A stretch of DNA of 64,000 bases from Jacaranda mimosifolia (GCA_018894105.1 CM032123.1:25211744-25275743); one strand, 5' to 3'. Shown: positions 23,521 through 36,505, counted from the first letter of the stretch. Program-made: numbers and translations. Notes: generated by a model not told the origin, from the sequence alone.

Positions 23521-24401
23521 AATAATATATTACCACTTTCAGATAATTTCACTATATAATTTTTGGTAAAAAGAAGTATAAATCCCAAAAAGGTAAAGTA
23601 CAACTTTCATGCATTTCAAGTACAAATCAGAAACTTTCCATCTCACAACAAAAATTATATATATCAAATGGGTTCAAGTGTTTAACAACTAAAAAAGGAA
23701 TAAAAACCCTAAACATGAGAAAATAGATAAGAAATAAGTGTAACACTAAAAAATCACGAACATTTAAAACTGTAAATGCAGAAACACACCTTTGTTTCTT
23801 TTGATCACTTCTTTTTGTACTTTGTTTCTTGTTGCCGTTGTTTCTCCTTCCATTATCGTAGAAAAATGACAGAAATTTTGGTGTCTTTTTTTTTTTTTTT
23901 TCCTTTCTTGCGTCAATGGCAGAGAATGGTTTCGCACCCTTTTGTTTGGCAGCTTGGAGTAGTCGTCGATTTCAGGAAAAAAAAAAAAGAAAAGAAAAAG
24001 CGTTCTTCTTGAAGAGAAAAAGACATTTTTCAGGTATTTTTATTGTTTTTTCCAACTACAAGGATATATAAGTCTTTCTAAAATATATGGGGAGTGATTC
24101 CTAAGTTTTATAAAAAAATAAAGAATTTAATATGTAAAAATTCAAATAGAGACTGATCACTACAATGAAAATAGGATTATGAATTTTTTTCTAATTAATC
24201 GTCAATTCAATTCAGTCTCTTTATTGAGTACTATGGGTTTTGTGCAGTGGTCGAAGACAAAAGATATTTCTTGTACAAACCGTGTAAATAATCCCACATT
24301 TAGGGCTACTCTCGTCAATTCACGTCCCACGCATGCCCATTCTTAAATTCCGCCACTACCCCGCGCCCACAAACACAAGCACCATCTTTTTGTTTATGTA
24401 C

Positions 24402-24409
24402 TTTATAAA
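24402..24409 (+). promoter_or_regulatory. TATA-like box of the RINGv gene
   Basis: TTTATAAA lies 99 bases before the ATG at 24508. A start about 30 bases downstream would give a leader of roughly 70 bases ending in a GA-rich run (24485-24507). Placement is inference. Confidence 0.4.
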
Positions 24410-24507
24410 CCCACTCCCACTTCCTCCACCGCCTTCATTTTGCTGTAGGGAATTTGTATGCCCATTGTTTTCCAGTGTTTGTTTAGAGAGAGAGAGGGGG
24501 AGAGAGA

Positions 24508-24910
24508 ATGGTGGATGAATTTATGGTGGTGTGTGTGGACAGGATAATCGCATCATCAGCTGCATGCTCTCATGAACCATCATCATCATCAGGCGATAAG
24601 AATGATCGAGAGAGAAAAGAAGAATGTGTTAATGTTGGTGTACATAGTGAAAATGAAAGTGTTAATGAAGGTGGGATTTTGAGTGGGAATGGTGGTGAGG
24701 GGAGTACGTTTTCTGCGGTAAAAGCAAAAGGGTGTGTGAGGGAGTGCAGAATTTGTCAGGAGGATGATGTAGAGAAAGATATGGAGGCTCCTTGTGCTTG
24801 TAATGGCACTCTCAAGGTTTCATTTTTGTTCTCTTTTCTGTTTCTTTTTTTATTGGGTTTTGTTGTTTTTGCTTGCTCTTTGTGTTCCTTTTTGTGGCAT
24901 ACTGTTCCCC

Positions 24911-24946
<36 letters not shown>

Positions 24947-27391
24947 TATTATTATTCTTTCAGTTATTTGGAAATAAATTATGTTTTATTAGTGTGTATA
25001 CTTGCCATTGTTTGGTTTTTACTAAGAAAAATATATTTTTTTCTAAGTTTTTTAGTCTTTCGTGCTTTGGGGTTGTTTTCTGTTTTCCTTTTTCTTCTGG
25101 TTCTCCTTTGCTTAATTTTTGTTTTTGTACTTTTTTAAAGCCCTTTTTCTATGTTATCGAATTTGTTTTCGAAGCATTACCTTTTTCTGCTCATTTTTTC
25201 AGGCGTTGACTTGCCTCTCTCAGGTTTTGTCCCGTTTGCTTTTTCTTTCTCTTTTGTGTCTGTTTTTAAAAATAATAATAAGAACTACTTCTTTGAGGAT
25301 GTTATAATGTACGTGGGATTTTTCTTTTGTATTGGCATCATTTGGTGATCCTTCTGTTGCGGTTGTATCCATCGTGTTCAATAAATTTCTTATCGTTTAA
25401 AATTTCTAGTTTAAATGTGATGCCGTTTTGCATTTAATGATTTACCCCCGTTGGGACTCCTACCCTATATTTATCCTTCTGTCATCGGAAGTTTGTTAAT
25501 TAATTGCCGGTCATTGGCATTTTGTTAATTAATATGCCTGGGGATTATTACTTATATTTTTCAATGTTTCATGCTATCATTGCTTGGACTTTTCATATTA
25601 TCATTCATTATTGCACGTGTGAATGGCTTTTCTTCTTCTTCCCTTTTTCCCTTCCTTGTGAATACATATGGATTTTTTTTAATTGTAGAATTTAAAGAAT
25701 TTTTTTCTTTTCCCCATTTGGTCACTCTGAAGATCGAATTTTGTGGTCACTGTTCAATCAGTGAGGTCTCTTAAGCAATGTAGCAAGCTGATGATTGTGT
25801 GTGTCGTTGTGGGTTATTTTCATTTAAATTTTACGTGTTGATAAGTTGTAAACTCCCTGTTGCTTTTGTTTATTGTAACTTGGTTAAGTATGTAGTTCAA
25901 CACATGCCTTGATTAATCTATGGTGTTTCCTTCTCTGAATATACAGATGACTTGTATATTCACGTCCGACCAATGCATTCATTCTTTAAATGTCTGAGTA
26001 TTTTTTCACCTAAAGTTCTCTTTGGGGCTTCATTTTGTTGCTACTCTCCTGTGCTTAAATTTCCTTCTCAACCGTTCATTTGTATGACATTTTAGTGTAA
26101 TTCTCTTGTGACTTATTGCCAGACCAAGAGGAGACCTAATTATTTGGTTTTATGTAGTTTGCTCATAGGAAGTGTATTCAGAGATGGTGCAATAAAAAGG
26201 GTGATATCACCTGTGAAATCTGCAACCAGGTAGGGATGTTGCACTTAATATAAGTCTGATGGCTAAACTCATTTGTACTTTGTTGAAAACACAATGTGAA
26301 GACTGCTGTTACTCCTGTCTACAGGTTTTTTCACCAAATTATACTTGTCCGCCTCCAAAAAGCAATGCCGTTGATATCAGGTATTTGGTGGATATTTATT
26401 CTACATATAATAAAACGTTTAATAGCCAGATGCAGTAAATTGTGATGATCTGTACGTGCAATTAAGCGGCTTCCTAAATTTACTGCTAGATTCTTTAATT
26501 GAGCCTTAATACACTGGTTTTTGACTTTTGTTGGTTTGGCATCAAGGTGGAAAGGTTGTATATTATTTCACAAAGGAGTTTGGTTTAACCTGTATGGCAT
26601 TTACCACTATTTTTCTCTAGCTGAATTGGAATTAATATTTACTGATGCAAATATTTGTATTGGTAATTTGGTTTTAAATGTTTTAACCTTCAGTTGTACG
26701 TATATATTGGATGCGGGCCCATAATAAATATAAACAAAAATAGACATCTCTTGGTTCCACTGCATCAGTTTCAGATTCATGTAACAGTTGACATGCTTGT
26801 GAGATAACGTGGTATGTTTCTGATGTACATACGTAAGGATACGTCATGAATGGCTGCAGAAACAAACATATTAGGAAATCACATAATACACCAATTAATC
26901 TCTTGCATATTCTAATAATTTAGCTGCTTCCTTAAGATCCTAGGTACAACTGTTCCTTTCTCAGATTGCATTGGGATAGTTTTGCCAGAATTCTTAACTT
27001 TCTCATATCCAGATTCAGTGTGCTTGTCACTGGCAATACCATTTTTGGCAGATTAGATGTGTTTTGATATTAGTTTAACGGATGCTACATATTTGCCATC
27101 TAAAAGATCCCTACAGTTTTTGTGTTATTGTGTTTGTCATTCCTGAGAGTATCAATTCTCAGCAAATTGTGGGGTTCCAATTGAGGTAAAATTATACCAG
27201 TCCTTGAATGCAACCTAGAATGAGTTTAGAAAATGAAGCACTGTTCCAAATTACAAATCCAGCCCTTGAATGTAACCAACCACAATATTGTGATGTGCTT
27301 CGCTGTTTCAAATATAATTAAACTTTAGAGCATGTAGAAAAATGTAACAGAGAACAGTAATTAAGGTGAGGACTGCAGAAAAAATGGGGGA

Positions 27392-27422
<31 letters not shown>

Positions 27423-29119
27423 TGGAACGTGAATAAAAAGAAGACAATTCAATAAAAGAGAGAGAGAGAGAGAGAAGCATATGTTATGTTGAAGAAAAGC
27501 ATATGTGACATGGGCACAAGTGAATAGATTGTTTGCAGTATTGATACCTCTACTGGTAAAACCTTCTATTACCATCAAAATAGAGACTGGTATTGATAAC
27601 TTGCAAGCTACGTGAGAATTTCTTAAGACTAGTTGTTTGGTGAGATTATTGGTTCACCAAAATCTCAAATGGTTTCCTTGAATCAATTTTTTGCTCTTTT
27701 CTTTTCCTTTCTTTTCTTTTCTTTTCTTTTCTTTTCTTTTCACAACTGAAAGTTTGCTTTTCTGTTCTCTAGTGGAGCTTAAGCTGATGGATTTCTTATA
27801 ATTTCATTATATTTAATGATTTGGTAAAGATTCATGGCATTTGTTCTTTTGTTACATCAGACAAGCATGGGGCCCTCGCATTGGTCTTCAGGACCCTCAT
27901 CTATTGGCTTTTGCAGCAGCTGAGCGTCAGTTTTTGCAATCAGAGTATGACGATTATGCCATAGCAAACAGTGGAACTCTTACATGTTTCCTCTCTGTTG
28001 CTATCATTGTAAGATAATCAAATTATGTGTACTTTCGACATACCCTTTCTCTTGTAACTCTTTTCAGCAAAAAGTTAAAACTGTTTCATAATTGTAGTTG
28101 ATGCTGCTCTTGCTGATACGTCAAACTTTAATGGTCACAAGAGACTTCGGGATGCTGCAGGAATCGTCAGTTTTCTTCCATGTAAGTCCCTAGTTGGGTT
28201 TTGTGATGTTAGGGAATGTACATACCTTTTCTGATGCTTGCCTGAGTAAATGGCATATGGGTTAGCAAAAATAATAAAACATAAAAGTTTTCAAATACAA
28301 ATTTGAAATACATGTTATCATTAAAGTTGAGCACGGGGTTCTTTCATATTATAATACTCATCAACGATCAAATTAATGTCAAACTTTTTGATAATATTTT
28401 CCTCAACATAAGTAACTAAACAATCAGTTAAAAAAATCATATTTCATCTAATTTCTAAGTCTATTTTTGACAAATATGTTCTCAAACAAATAAAATAGAA
28501 GTGCCATAATGGGTTTAAACCTAACTTAATTGTAAATTATTTGCTTGAAAATATGGGCCTAAGACTTTGCTTTAAACTTTACAAGAGTAAAATAGGTAAA
28601 GAATTAATAAAAATTATTACTAAAACTTTAAATACATATAATCTAGAAAGTATTACAAAAATTAAAAATTTGTATATAAAAATGTTGGGGAAATTATCAC
28701 TAAAGTTTTAAACATATATAGAAATATTAGAAAAAATTTAAAAATTATACAAAATATTGGGGGGGCAATGCTCTCCCCCCCCCCACATCCCTGCCCCCCA
28801 TGGGTCCGTGATTGGCTGCAGTGCCAACATCCTAAGTTCTAAATTTAGTGAAGCTGGATGAATGGTATCCTTTAATATAAGCACATTTATACTTGAGCAA
28901 CATTAGTCATAATCAGTTTAAGTTATATCAGGCATTATTTTTTTCAAGTTCTATCAACAAAATCCATGTACTTGTCTTATCTCAACGTTGTATTTCAACA
29001 TTTTCTTAATTCAGGATCAGATTTCCGTACTTCAGCTGGCTGGTTTTCTTCTTCCTTGCTATGTGGTGGCCCGTTCATGGTACATTGTACAATGCAGGAG
29101 GAGGCGGCAGGTCTGTTAA
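24508..29119 (+). CDS. RING-variant (RINGv/MARCH-like) membrane E3 ubiquitin ligase
   Basis: Six exons join in frame: 24508-24816, 26158-26229, 26325-26380, 27861-28008, 28098-28181 and 29015-29119; every intron is GT...AG. The product is about 257 aa. Residues 77-127 hold a C4HC3 RINGv finger: [33 protein letters not shown]. This finger binds E2 enzymes and transfers ubiquitin. Next come a PPP linker and the plant-specific block [18 protein letters not shown]...YDDY, then hydrophobic segments FLSVAIILMLLLLI and [17 protein letters not shown], placing it in an internal membrane. It ends [12 protein letters not shown] at 29117-29119; the last exon could instead start at 29021 (two residues shorter), or a further exon could follow a donor at 29111. 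The substrate is unknown. The start is chosen as the first in-frame ATG of exon 1. Confidence 0.88.
27392..27742. repeat. Intronic (GA)n and (CTTTT)n simple repeats of the RINGv gene
   Basis: GA runs lie at about 27393-27417 and 27459-27474, and a (CTTTT)n run at about 27705-27740, all in the long third intron. The 86-codon minus-strand frame over the GA runs is an artefact. Confidence 0.85.
28250..28815. mobile_element. Possible decayed transposon fragment in RINGv intron 5
   Basis: AT-rich sequence ends in a striking block, ATTGGGGGGGCAATGCTCTC followed by runs of C and a CATGGGTCCGTGATTGG tail (about 28750-28820). I recognise this style from 3' ends of dispersed plant repeats but cannot name the family. 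Confidence 0.25.
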
Positions 29120-29418
29120 TGTTCTTATTTCCTGTCCTGCACATGCTAATGGTACATGCTATCTTGAAGTCTCATTCTAGCGATGCAAATGATACCAAAA
29201 AGGAAAGGAAAAATGAAAAATACCTGACGTACCAGCATCTAGTTCAAAGAAGTAATAATTCAATGAAAAGAATTCGAGCACAAAGTTCTATGATCTCTTC
29301 ATTATATGGATTTTAACTGAGTAAAAGTCTCTTGACATGTATATGTATGTTTATATATGTATATATTCTATGATATGGATCTGATTTTTGCAATGAATTT
29401 TAATGAGTGAAGGGCTCA

Positions 29419-29459
<41 letters not shown>

Positions 29460-29521
29460 TCACTCACATATATATATATATATATATTCTATGAATATTG
29501 ATGCAAGAGAAAGTAGTGTAT
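29120..29521. other. 3' flank of the RINGv gene with simple repeats
   Basis: Probable 3' untranslated region and flank. It carries an (AC)n run at 29420-29454, a short (ACTC)n run, then (TA)n at 29467-29486. Confidence 0.55.
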
Positions 29522-29526
29522 AATGT

Positions 29527-29974
29527 TGAGCATGGTTAGTATGACGTCACTTGATCGGAGTGGGAACGACCAAGCCTAGGCAGGAGAGATCTGTCGGGGG
29601 TCCGAGTGGTTTCTGATTTCCAACTCTAATCCTAAAATTACAAAGTTTTTAAGGGTGCTCGAATGAATGTATCCTAGCAATGACCCTTAATTGCTCAAGT
29701 AAGGGTAGAAAGAAAAAGTATTGTTGAGAATTTGGAAATTGAACTATAAAGAGCATACTTGAAAATGAGAACTTGTTGTCTATTTATAATAGTAACCCAT
29801 AAGGCCAATGTCTTGGCATAATTTAAGTCCTTCAACAATATGTTGATCCAATTGTAGTGCTTAGCTCATTTCTGTTGGGCCAAGCCCATGGTAAGATAAG
29901 CAGTAGGTTCTGGGGCGACAAGGTCTTATTTGGTTCTTTGGTTGGGCCCAAGTAATAAGATATTAACCACATCA
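29527..29974 (-). mobile_element. Solo LTR with AATGT target duplication
   Basis: A 448-base unit begins TG and ends CA, with a perfect 5-base direct repeat AATGT on each side (29522-29526 and 29975-29979). Read on the minus strand it has an LTR-like layout: start TGATGTGGTTAATATC, a TATA-like ATTATAAATAGAC about two-fifths in, and no coding frame. With no internal retrotransposon sequence beside it, this is the product of recombination between two LTRs. The style suggests a Ty3/Gypsy family. Confidence 0.8.
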
Positions 29975-29979
29975 AATGT

Positions 29980-30192
29980 TTTCCCGCAGAAGAGAGCAGC
30001 ATTAGTGCTGTTGTACAGAGATGGATGTCTTACAATGATCTCCTTTGGGCTCTTAATAATTATAATATTAATAATATAAAATTTAAAATATCGCATCCCT
30101 ACATGTTATATAGCTTTATGCTTTTATTGCACCTTCATATATAATTTTTTAATAAAAATCTACAGGTGTTGTCATGGACTGCCCTGGTTAGT

Positions 30193-30223
<31 letters not shown>

Positions 30224-33200
30224 TATTTTGTTTTAGACAAGTTGTTGGGGAGTCTTGCCATTAAGACCACCCCTCCCAGCATTTGTTAATATATTTTTTC
30301 CCCCCTAAAAGTCATATAGGCGGGTTCTAAGACACGCCTCCTATTATTATTATTATTATGAGAGGTATGTTTTGTGAATGCATCTTTCAATTTCCTTCTA
30401 AAAAAATTTGTTTATTAGCACGGTTTATCATTTTTTTCTAACCATACTATTGAACTTAAAATGTTTTCATAGAAGAAATAAAATTATTGATTAACTCTAA
30501 TATTTATAAGATTAAAATAATGGGAATTGGCTATCTTCATTGGATATAGATAAAATATTGGCAAATCTGCCACACGATCCCATATAAACTGCATATGAAA
30601 GATTTTAGTTGTATTCATGTCGAAAAGGACTTGTTAAGAAATACCACAAGAAAAAAGACATGAGTGTAGTGACTCGATTCTCCGGCATTTTGTCAGGCAC
30701 AGAACTAATAAGCCCTACATGGTGGCCCCATTCATTAATTTCCTATCTTTTAGTTATATAAGTATTATTGTTAGTGAATAATTCTAAACATATATGAAGA
30801 ATTTAAGTTAAATAAGTGTGGTTAGAAAAAATGATAGGTATGTTAACAAAGTTGAAACATAAACAACTTGGCATATTTATAGAATGAGTCTCTCTTAATA
30901 TTACGAAAAATAAAATAAAAAAATGTATCAACTTGAATGGCACCATTACAGGATGCACTTTTATAATAATTATTGTTATTATTATTCTTTCATTTTTTAA
31001 TATAACAGACGGGTAGCATGGCCTACACCTTGAAGGCTCAGTTTAGGGGTTAGAATTTGGGGTGTAAGGTTGCTTGCCCCCTAAAAAATAAAATATAAGA
31101 GGTGCGGTTATGACTGCTTTATGATTTATTGAAAGAAAAATTCTTAAGAGGGTTGCCAAACTGTGTCTCACTATAAACCTATAAAGACTTTATGGATGTA
31201 TTATTTTCAAAATTATGTTCTTATTATATGATACTTATGGGAAAAAGGCCCTCTCTTTTGTCATGTGTTTATGTAGTCCCCTTGACTTCAAATGTTGGAT
31301 ATTATGCAATTGAAAATAGTTGATCCTTAGTATTAAATTGGAGCACTGATATTTGTGTCCTACATTCAACATTTTGACGCCCAGATTTTTGTTCTTTACT
31401 TACGGTTGGTACCATCTAATATTGGGTGGTGGGCGGTAGGTGGTTCTACATGTGACCAGGTGTGTTTTGTGCAACATTCCTTGCATGTTATGTGATCAAT
31501 CCAGTCTGCACACACACCTATTATTATTTATATCAAAAACACAAAAAAGATGTACTGTACTTTGAATATGAGAATTGACAATGAATCTCTTTCTCGTGAA
31601 ATCATCATATAACTTGTCATTCTGTCAAAGCATGTCTCTTTGTGAGTGGATTTCACTCAGTTTCCAATTAATACAGACTTCCAAGGAATTTTGTCCAAGG
31701 ACAGTGCACAATCAAATGCGAAGTCAAATTTGAAACAGTGAAAGTTTACTTATACCCCCTTCTTGTAGTTCCTATTTGGCTTTAGCCTACTGGTGCCTGG
31801 TGGCCCGTAAAATAAGAACCTTTGGGCAGAGTTTTCAAGAATAAACCTGATAAAATGACCATTAATTAATATATTTACAAGTGCCGACTACTTGTATGAT
31901 GATGTAAGATTTGCCATATTCGGAATCTATTTTCACGCACTCTCTTCAACTCTAAATTGCTTTCTTTATTTGTTAGGGTTGAGATCAAAAGCCAATGCAG
32001 AATGAATTTACACCTAGGCACCCGGTTTTTATTTTCTGAAGCTCTTTGTCACAGAGCCTTCTTAACCTCTCTGATTGCTCTCGAAGTCCGATGATTTAAC
32101 TTTGCTGCTACCCCTTAGCTAGTAGCCGAAAGTATACCTATATATGATGTTTATTATTCTACCTGGGAACTCAAAAAAGGCAAGTGTAAATGTGATTGTT
32201 GAGTTCACTAGGTGCTTTTGCGTATGTTTATTGATCAAGCCTATTATATGAAATTTTTGTTCAGGTAACCAGATCAAACAGTTCAAGTCTCTGTATTTGC
32301 AATATGAAAGGTCTCTACAGTTAAATATTAAAAGGTTTTCTTGTGAGTATTGGATTCTCTAAAGTTTGAATTAGAGTAGCAATCTTGTCAATGCAAGGAA
32401 AAAAAAAATAATAATAATAATAATAGCTATATATATATAATATTGGTAAATAATTCCAAATTTTGTTGTTAGCAATATGAGTGTGATGTGCAAGCCCAGG
32501 TGAGTTCTTATGTAGCTTATTGCATAAGGATGATCGATAAGATTATGATGTTGTGTTTTGGTTTGTCTGTAAATACGTTTGGTGGCAAATTCGGCAAAAG
32601 TTATGGGAAGATAAGCTGTTATCTGTTCTTTAGACAAAAGGAGGAAATGATTCTAATTTTTCTATATTATCAACAGTGATTAACAATTTCAATATTGTTA
32701 CACTAGTTTCTAATTCTAATAGTAGTTTATGGACAGATTTTGTGAGTTGTCTCAAATTAATGATAAATTAACTTTGATGAAAATTTGGGTATATTTGATA
32801 TACTTCCAGCACCGCAAGTTCATTTGCTATGGGACAAAGTGACCAAGACCAAGCTTGCTAAAGAACCGCCATAATCATAGGAACTAAACTCTATAACTTT
32901 AAAGCATGAAAATTCTCAAACTTTACGGAATTAATTTAAAGCTTATCAAATGCTGATCTTTTCAAAATATGGTTTTAATTTGATTGATTAAATTAAGTTG
33001 GTGAGACTAATAAATATTTTTGGTTTAACTAATGAGGCTATATATTGTTAAAAGGTTGGAGTCTATCCAAGGGGGTGAGCTGTATTTGGATTTAGAAATA
33101 GAAACCATTGTTGCCAGGTACAACTCATCCTATACAACAAGTGCACGATTTGACGCCAGTGTAATTTACCTATGGTTCATGCGTTTCGATTTTAGATTTA

Positions 33201-33490
33201 GGAATTTGATAGTTGATACTGAAATCTGAAACCAAGGAAAAAGCATTGCGAATAAATGATCTGGTGTTTTTTGTTTAAAGCATACAATAATGATCTGCAA
33301 TCTCTGGGCATAAACACAAATATGGGCTGGAGATCCGATCCAACCCTGGGGGCCGTATGTATTTGCATGAATTATGGGCCCAAATCGAGAGGCCCAATCT
33401 AAAACATAAAACCTAGGCCCTATGACCGAGAACTTGATGATTATTCTACAATGGGCTTGACCCTATTGCCTGACGTTTGCCAATTATTTT
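29980..33490. other. Intergenic, AT-rich, no gene recognised
   Basis: I found no supported gene in these 3.5 kb. Simple repeats include (GT)n at about 30193-30221, (ATT)n near 30345 and (AAT)n near 32408. Short frames at 32371-32679 and 33032-33229 have no motif. Confidence 0.45.
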
Positions 33491-33498
33491 ACTACGGG

Positions 33499-34307
33499 TA
33501 GGGTTGTAAATAGATATTCAAAAATTCATTTACCGTTCGTATTCGTATCTATTTATATAAAATTTATTCGCATCCGTTTAAAGTACATATTATCTGTATT
33601 CAATTAGTAGATATTTCACTATAAATGGATTTAGATATAATAAATGCGTATCTGATCCGTTTAATATTTGTTCTGAATATATATTTATTAAATAATATAT
33701 TATTTATATTTTTTTAATAAAGATATCATAATCTATATATGTATATATATAAATTATAATTGAAGAATTGAGAAGAAAAAAAAATTAAAAATTATTATAA
33801 TATAGAGAAAAAAAATTAAAGAATAAAGTTAATCACTATAATTATTATTAGTTGACTTTATAATTAATATACTTAAATGTCATTATTATTATTATTATTA
33901 GATATAATAATTAATTATGAAGTCAATTATTAGTTAGAAATTATGCTATTTGTTTAATTGCTTTCTTTTTAATGAAATTGTATAGTTCCTTCTATTAATT
34001 AAAATAATGAATTTGTTATAGGTTCATAAATTCATCTATTTGAATATTCGTAAATAGATATTTAAATAGTTATCATCGAATATGAATATCAAAAAAATAA
34101 TTTGGATACAGATAAGTTTAATTAATATGAATGCATTTGAATAATTATAATCAAATACGAATATATCCGAATTCGACTGATATCTGACATATACGAATTT
34201 AGATATTATTTTTAAATATTCGTCAAATTCATATTCACATTTAAATATTTAAAAAGTTAATCATATAAGAATATAAAAATAACGTATTCAATTCGTTTAC
34301 ACCTCTA
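33499..34307 (+). mobile_element. hAT-like nonautonomous element (GGGTTGTAAATAGATATTC family)
   Basis: The left end TAGGGTTGTAAATAGATATT and the reversed right end TAGAGGTGTAAACGAATTGA are imperfect inverted repeats. Flanking 8-mers ACTACGGG and ATCACGGG agree at six of eight places, a decayed hAT target duplication. Subterminal repeats of the type TATTCGTATC/GATACGAATA are dense. A second copy lies inverted at 46019-46842. Confidence 0.75.
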
Positions 34308-34315
34308 ATCACGGG

Positions 34316-35392
34316 CTTAACTTAACCAATAAGATATTATGAGCTAAATAGTATCTTTGGATGGATGATGGATCACACAGCAATGAAGCACTTGGATTAT
34401 GCCAACTGCCAACATATTGACCCTAGATCTAGATCCACTAATGTGTTTGTCCAACAGGCAACGATTGAATGCGACTGCTTGAAATTAAATTGAAATGGAT
34501 TGGGTTGGATTGGAGCTAATGTCAAATTGATTTAACAGATGTCGATGTCGATGTCATGGAAAATTAAAGATATTTGGTATGTCTGTTTCCTGCATCCATG
34601 TTTTTTGCCTCAATCTCCGCTGGCCTTATGCATTCAACACTCTTCTAATGCTTTCAACGTTGCTTTCAATTTATCAGAAATATGATGACTTTTAATATTT
34701 TGGAGTTTCTTTTATACCCTTTCCTCGTCCTTTAAAATTTCTTTTCGTAACATCTGCTCAGGTTAAGCAAATAAATAAATAAAAAAGAAAGATTTTATAT
34801 GCAAAATCTCCATTTTTATCATCTATTTTAATCTCTATTTTATCTCATAGTCAAAATTAATACACACACACACATTAAGTGTATCTGATTTTTAATTAAT
34901 TATTTTTATAGAAAAATATATTATTTCATGTGTCATATATTTATAAAATTAAATAAAAATAAAATAAAAAATCCAAAATGTATTTATACTGCTGATAAAA
35001 TGTGGAACATTATAGTTAATCTTAAAGAGAGATTCAATTCTTTAAACACCGTCAAAGCTGCCCATTTTCCACCTTCATTTTATAAAAACATTTCAACTCT
35101 TTTCAATTATTTCAATGGAAACAAGGAAAAAATTCACACACACACACACATCTTATGCTTTTGGTCATCATAATTATCTCTTACTTCTTAGGAATTTATG
35201 AACAATATATATATATATATAAACATATATACTCAAAACTCAAACCATTGAATCCGTATCGCGTGTGACCTTTTTGCCAAAAAATTGTAGGACCATTTTT
35301 TGACAATTTTCTCTTATGATGGATCAATAAAATGTAGAAACGGAGGGTGAACTCGTATAGATAGTTCCACACAAGTTTGCAAAGGGAACTAA
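34316..35392. other. Intergenic, no gene recognised
   Basis: AT-rich sequence with short (CA)n and (TA)n runs near 34862, 35137 and 35205. The 81-codon frame at 34928 has no motif. Confidence 0.4.
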
Positions 35393-35749
35393 GAGATCAT
35401 CTGGTTCTATTTTCATTTTTAATATTTTTAAAAAATTTAAAAAAGAGTTAGAGAAAATAAGTTGAACATGAATTTTTATTTAGATATATTATCTACAAAA
35501 CAATGATTATAATGGGATTTAGTAAATTATAGATAGAAAGAGATAATAATAATAATAATAATAATACTGGAAATAGTTAACAAAGAAATATAAAATATTG
35601 AAAGAAGATTTATATATATTATTAGGAAATATATTTTGAGTTAAAAATAACTTAAAATTTTGATAAAAATAATAAAAAAATTATTAATAATTTATTTTTA
35701 AATAACGAAAATAGATGAAAATAAATTTAAAAATGAAAATGAACAAGCC
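35393..35749 (+). mobile_element. Tourist-like MITE, second family, TAA target duplication
   Basis: Flanked by TAA at 35390-35392 and 35750-35752. The interior shares GATTATA..GGGATTTAG.AAATT.TAG, ATATATTTTGAG.TAAAAAT and TTATTTTTAAATAA with 36158-36505 and, inverted, with 36742-37088. Confidence 0.65.
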
Positions 35750-35752
35750 TAA

Positions 35753-36157
35753 TTCCAAAATGTTTAACTAACGGACAAAGTCCAAACCGCGTGGACCCCA
35801 TTTATAGAATATGAATCCCCTCCCATGGACTTCTCTGCACGGCCCAGTACCTAAGAGGCCCCGCATCAGAATCTCCTTCCTCATCGGCCATCGCTCTTGC
35901 TGGCTTACACGTTTCAGAGCTGCGTGCATATATCATATATGACATCACACGTGGACGGTTGTAGTTACGACTCTATTCTATCGTCTGGAAAACCACTTAC
36001 CCTACCTCTACGGCTCTACCTGAGTACAGAAAGTCAGAAACTGAGTTGGCGCCAAGCACAAATGGGACGCACAGATTGTCAAAAAGGCATTAGAAAAGGA
36101 AAATAATAAAGAGAAAGAACAACAAAGAGGAAACACATCATTTTCATTTTCTACTAA
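35753..36157. other. Low-copy-looking stretch with a G-box, possible relict promoter
   Basis: This interval is less AT-rich than its surroundings and contains ACACGTGGAC (35948-35957), a G-box-type bZIP/bHLH site, plus short CT-rich runs. The 69-codon frame at 35897 has no motif. It could be a promoter fragment stranded between MITEs; I cannot show a gene. Confidence 0.25.
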
Positions 36158-36505
36158 GAACCTGATTGGTCATCGTTTCATTTATATTTTTTTATTTTTT
36201 ATATTTTTAAAATTTGGAAAATTGTTTAGAAAAATTGAGTTGAAAATGACTTTGTACTTTATTACTTTGTTAAAAAGGTAACGATTATATAAATGTTTAA
36301 ATTGTTTAGCAAGTTGTAGGTGGAGAGAGAGAGAGAGAGCGAGCGATAATGAAATAAAGAAAAAAATATATAAGTTAGTGATAAATGTATTTTGAGATAA
36401 AAATGAACTATAATTTTGCTAAAAATAATGATAAATTATTGAAAATTTATTTTTAAATAATAAAAGTAGATGAAAATAAATTTAAAACATAAACAAAGAA
36501 GCCCT
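36158..36505 (+). mobile_element. Tourist-like MITE, second family
   Basis: Same orientation and interior as 35393-35749. It has a (GA)n expansion at about 36325-36339. TAA precedes it (36155-36157); the right flank reads TTTAG, so the duplication is not exact. Confidence 0.6.

Larger units (their letters stand above)
18224..24160. mobile_element. Large nonautonomous Mutator-like element packed with tandem arrays
   Basis: The ends are inverted repeats of about 73 bases: left 18224-18296 begins GTGATCAGTCCCCACTTGAT, and the reverse complement of 24089-24160 begins GTGATCAGTCTCTATTTGAA; both finish in TCACTCCCCA. Inside is a fragment of a MuDR-type transposase N-terminus (20180-20345) and no catalytic domain. 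Nearly all the rest is tandem repeat of five kinds, and a hAT-like element is inserted at 22090. A 9-base target duplication is not evident at the ends I chose (TCCAAATTT against TACAATGAA), so the exact limits may be off by a few bases or the duplication has decayed. Confidence 0.7.

Noticed and set aside
18215..24169. 9-bp target duplication for the large Mutator-like element
   Set aside because: TCCAAATTT and TACAATGAA agree at only four of nine places, and shifting the ends by a few bases gave nothing better.
24794..25348. Long F/L-rich frames after RINGv exon 1
   Set aside because: They continue through the splice donor at 24817 into pyrimidine-rich intron. The next exon at 26158 restores the RINGv finger in frame, so these are intron readings.
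27318..27578. 86-codon minus-strand frame rich in S, L and F
   Set aside because: Produced by (GA)n microsatellites in an intron.
28966..29316. 116-codon frame with [15 protein letters not shown] over the last RINGv exon
   Set aside because: It is the +1 shadow of the real exon, which reads [20 protein letters not shown] and fits the membrane segment of the family.
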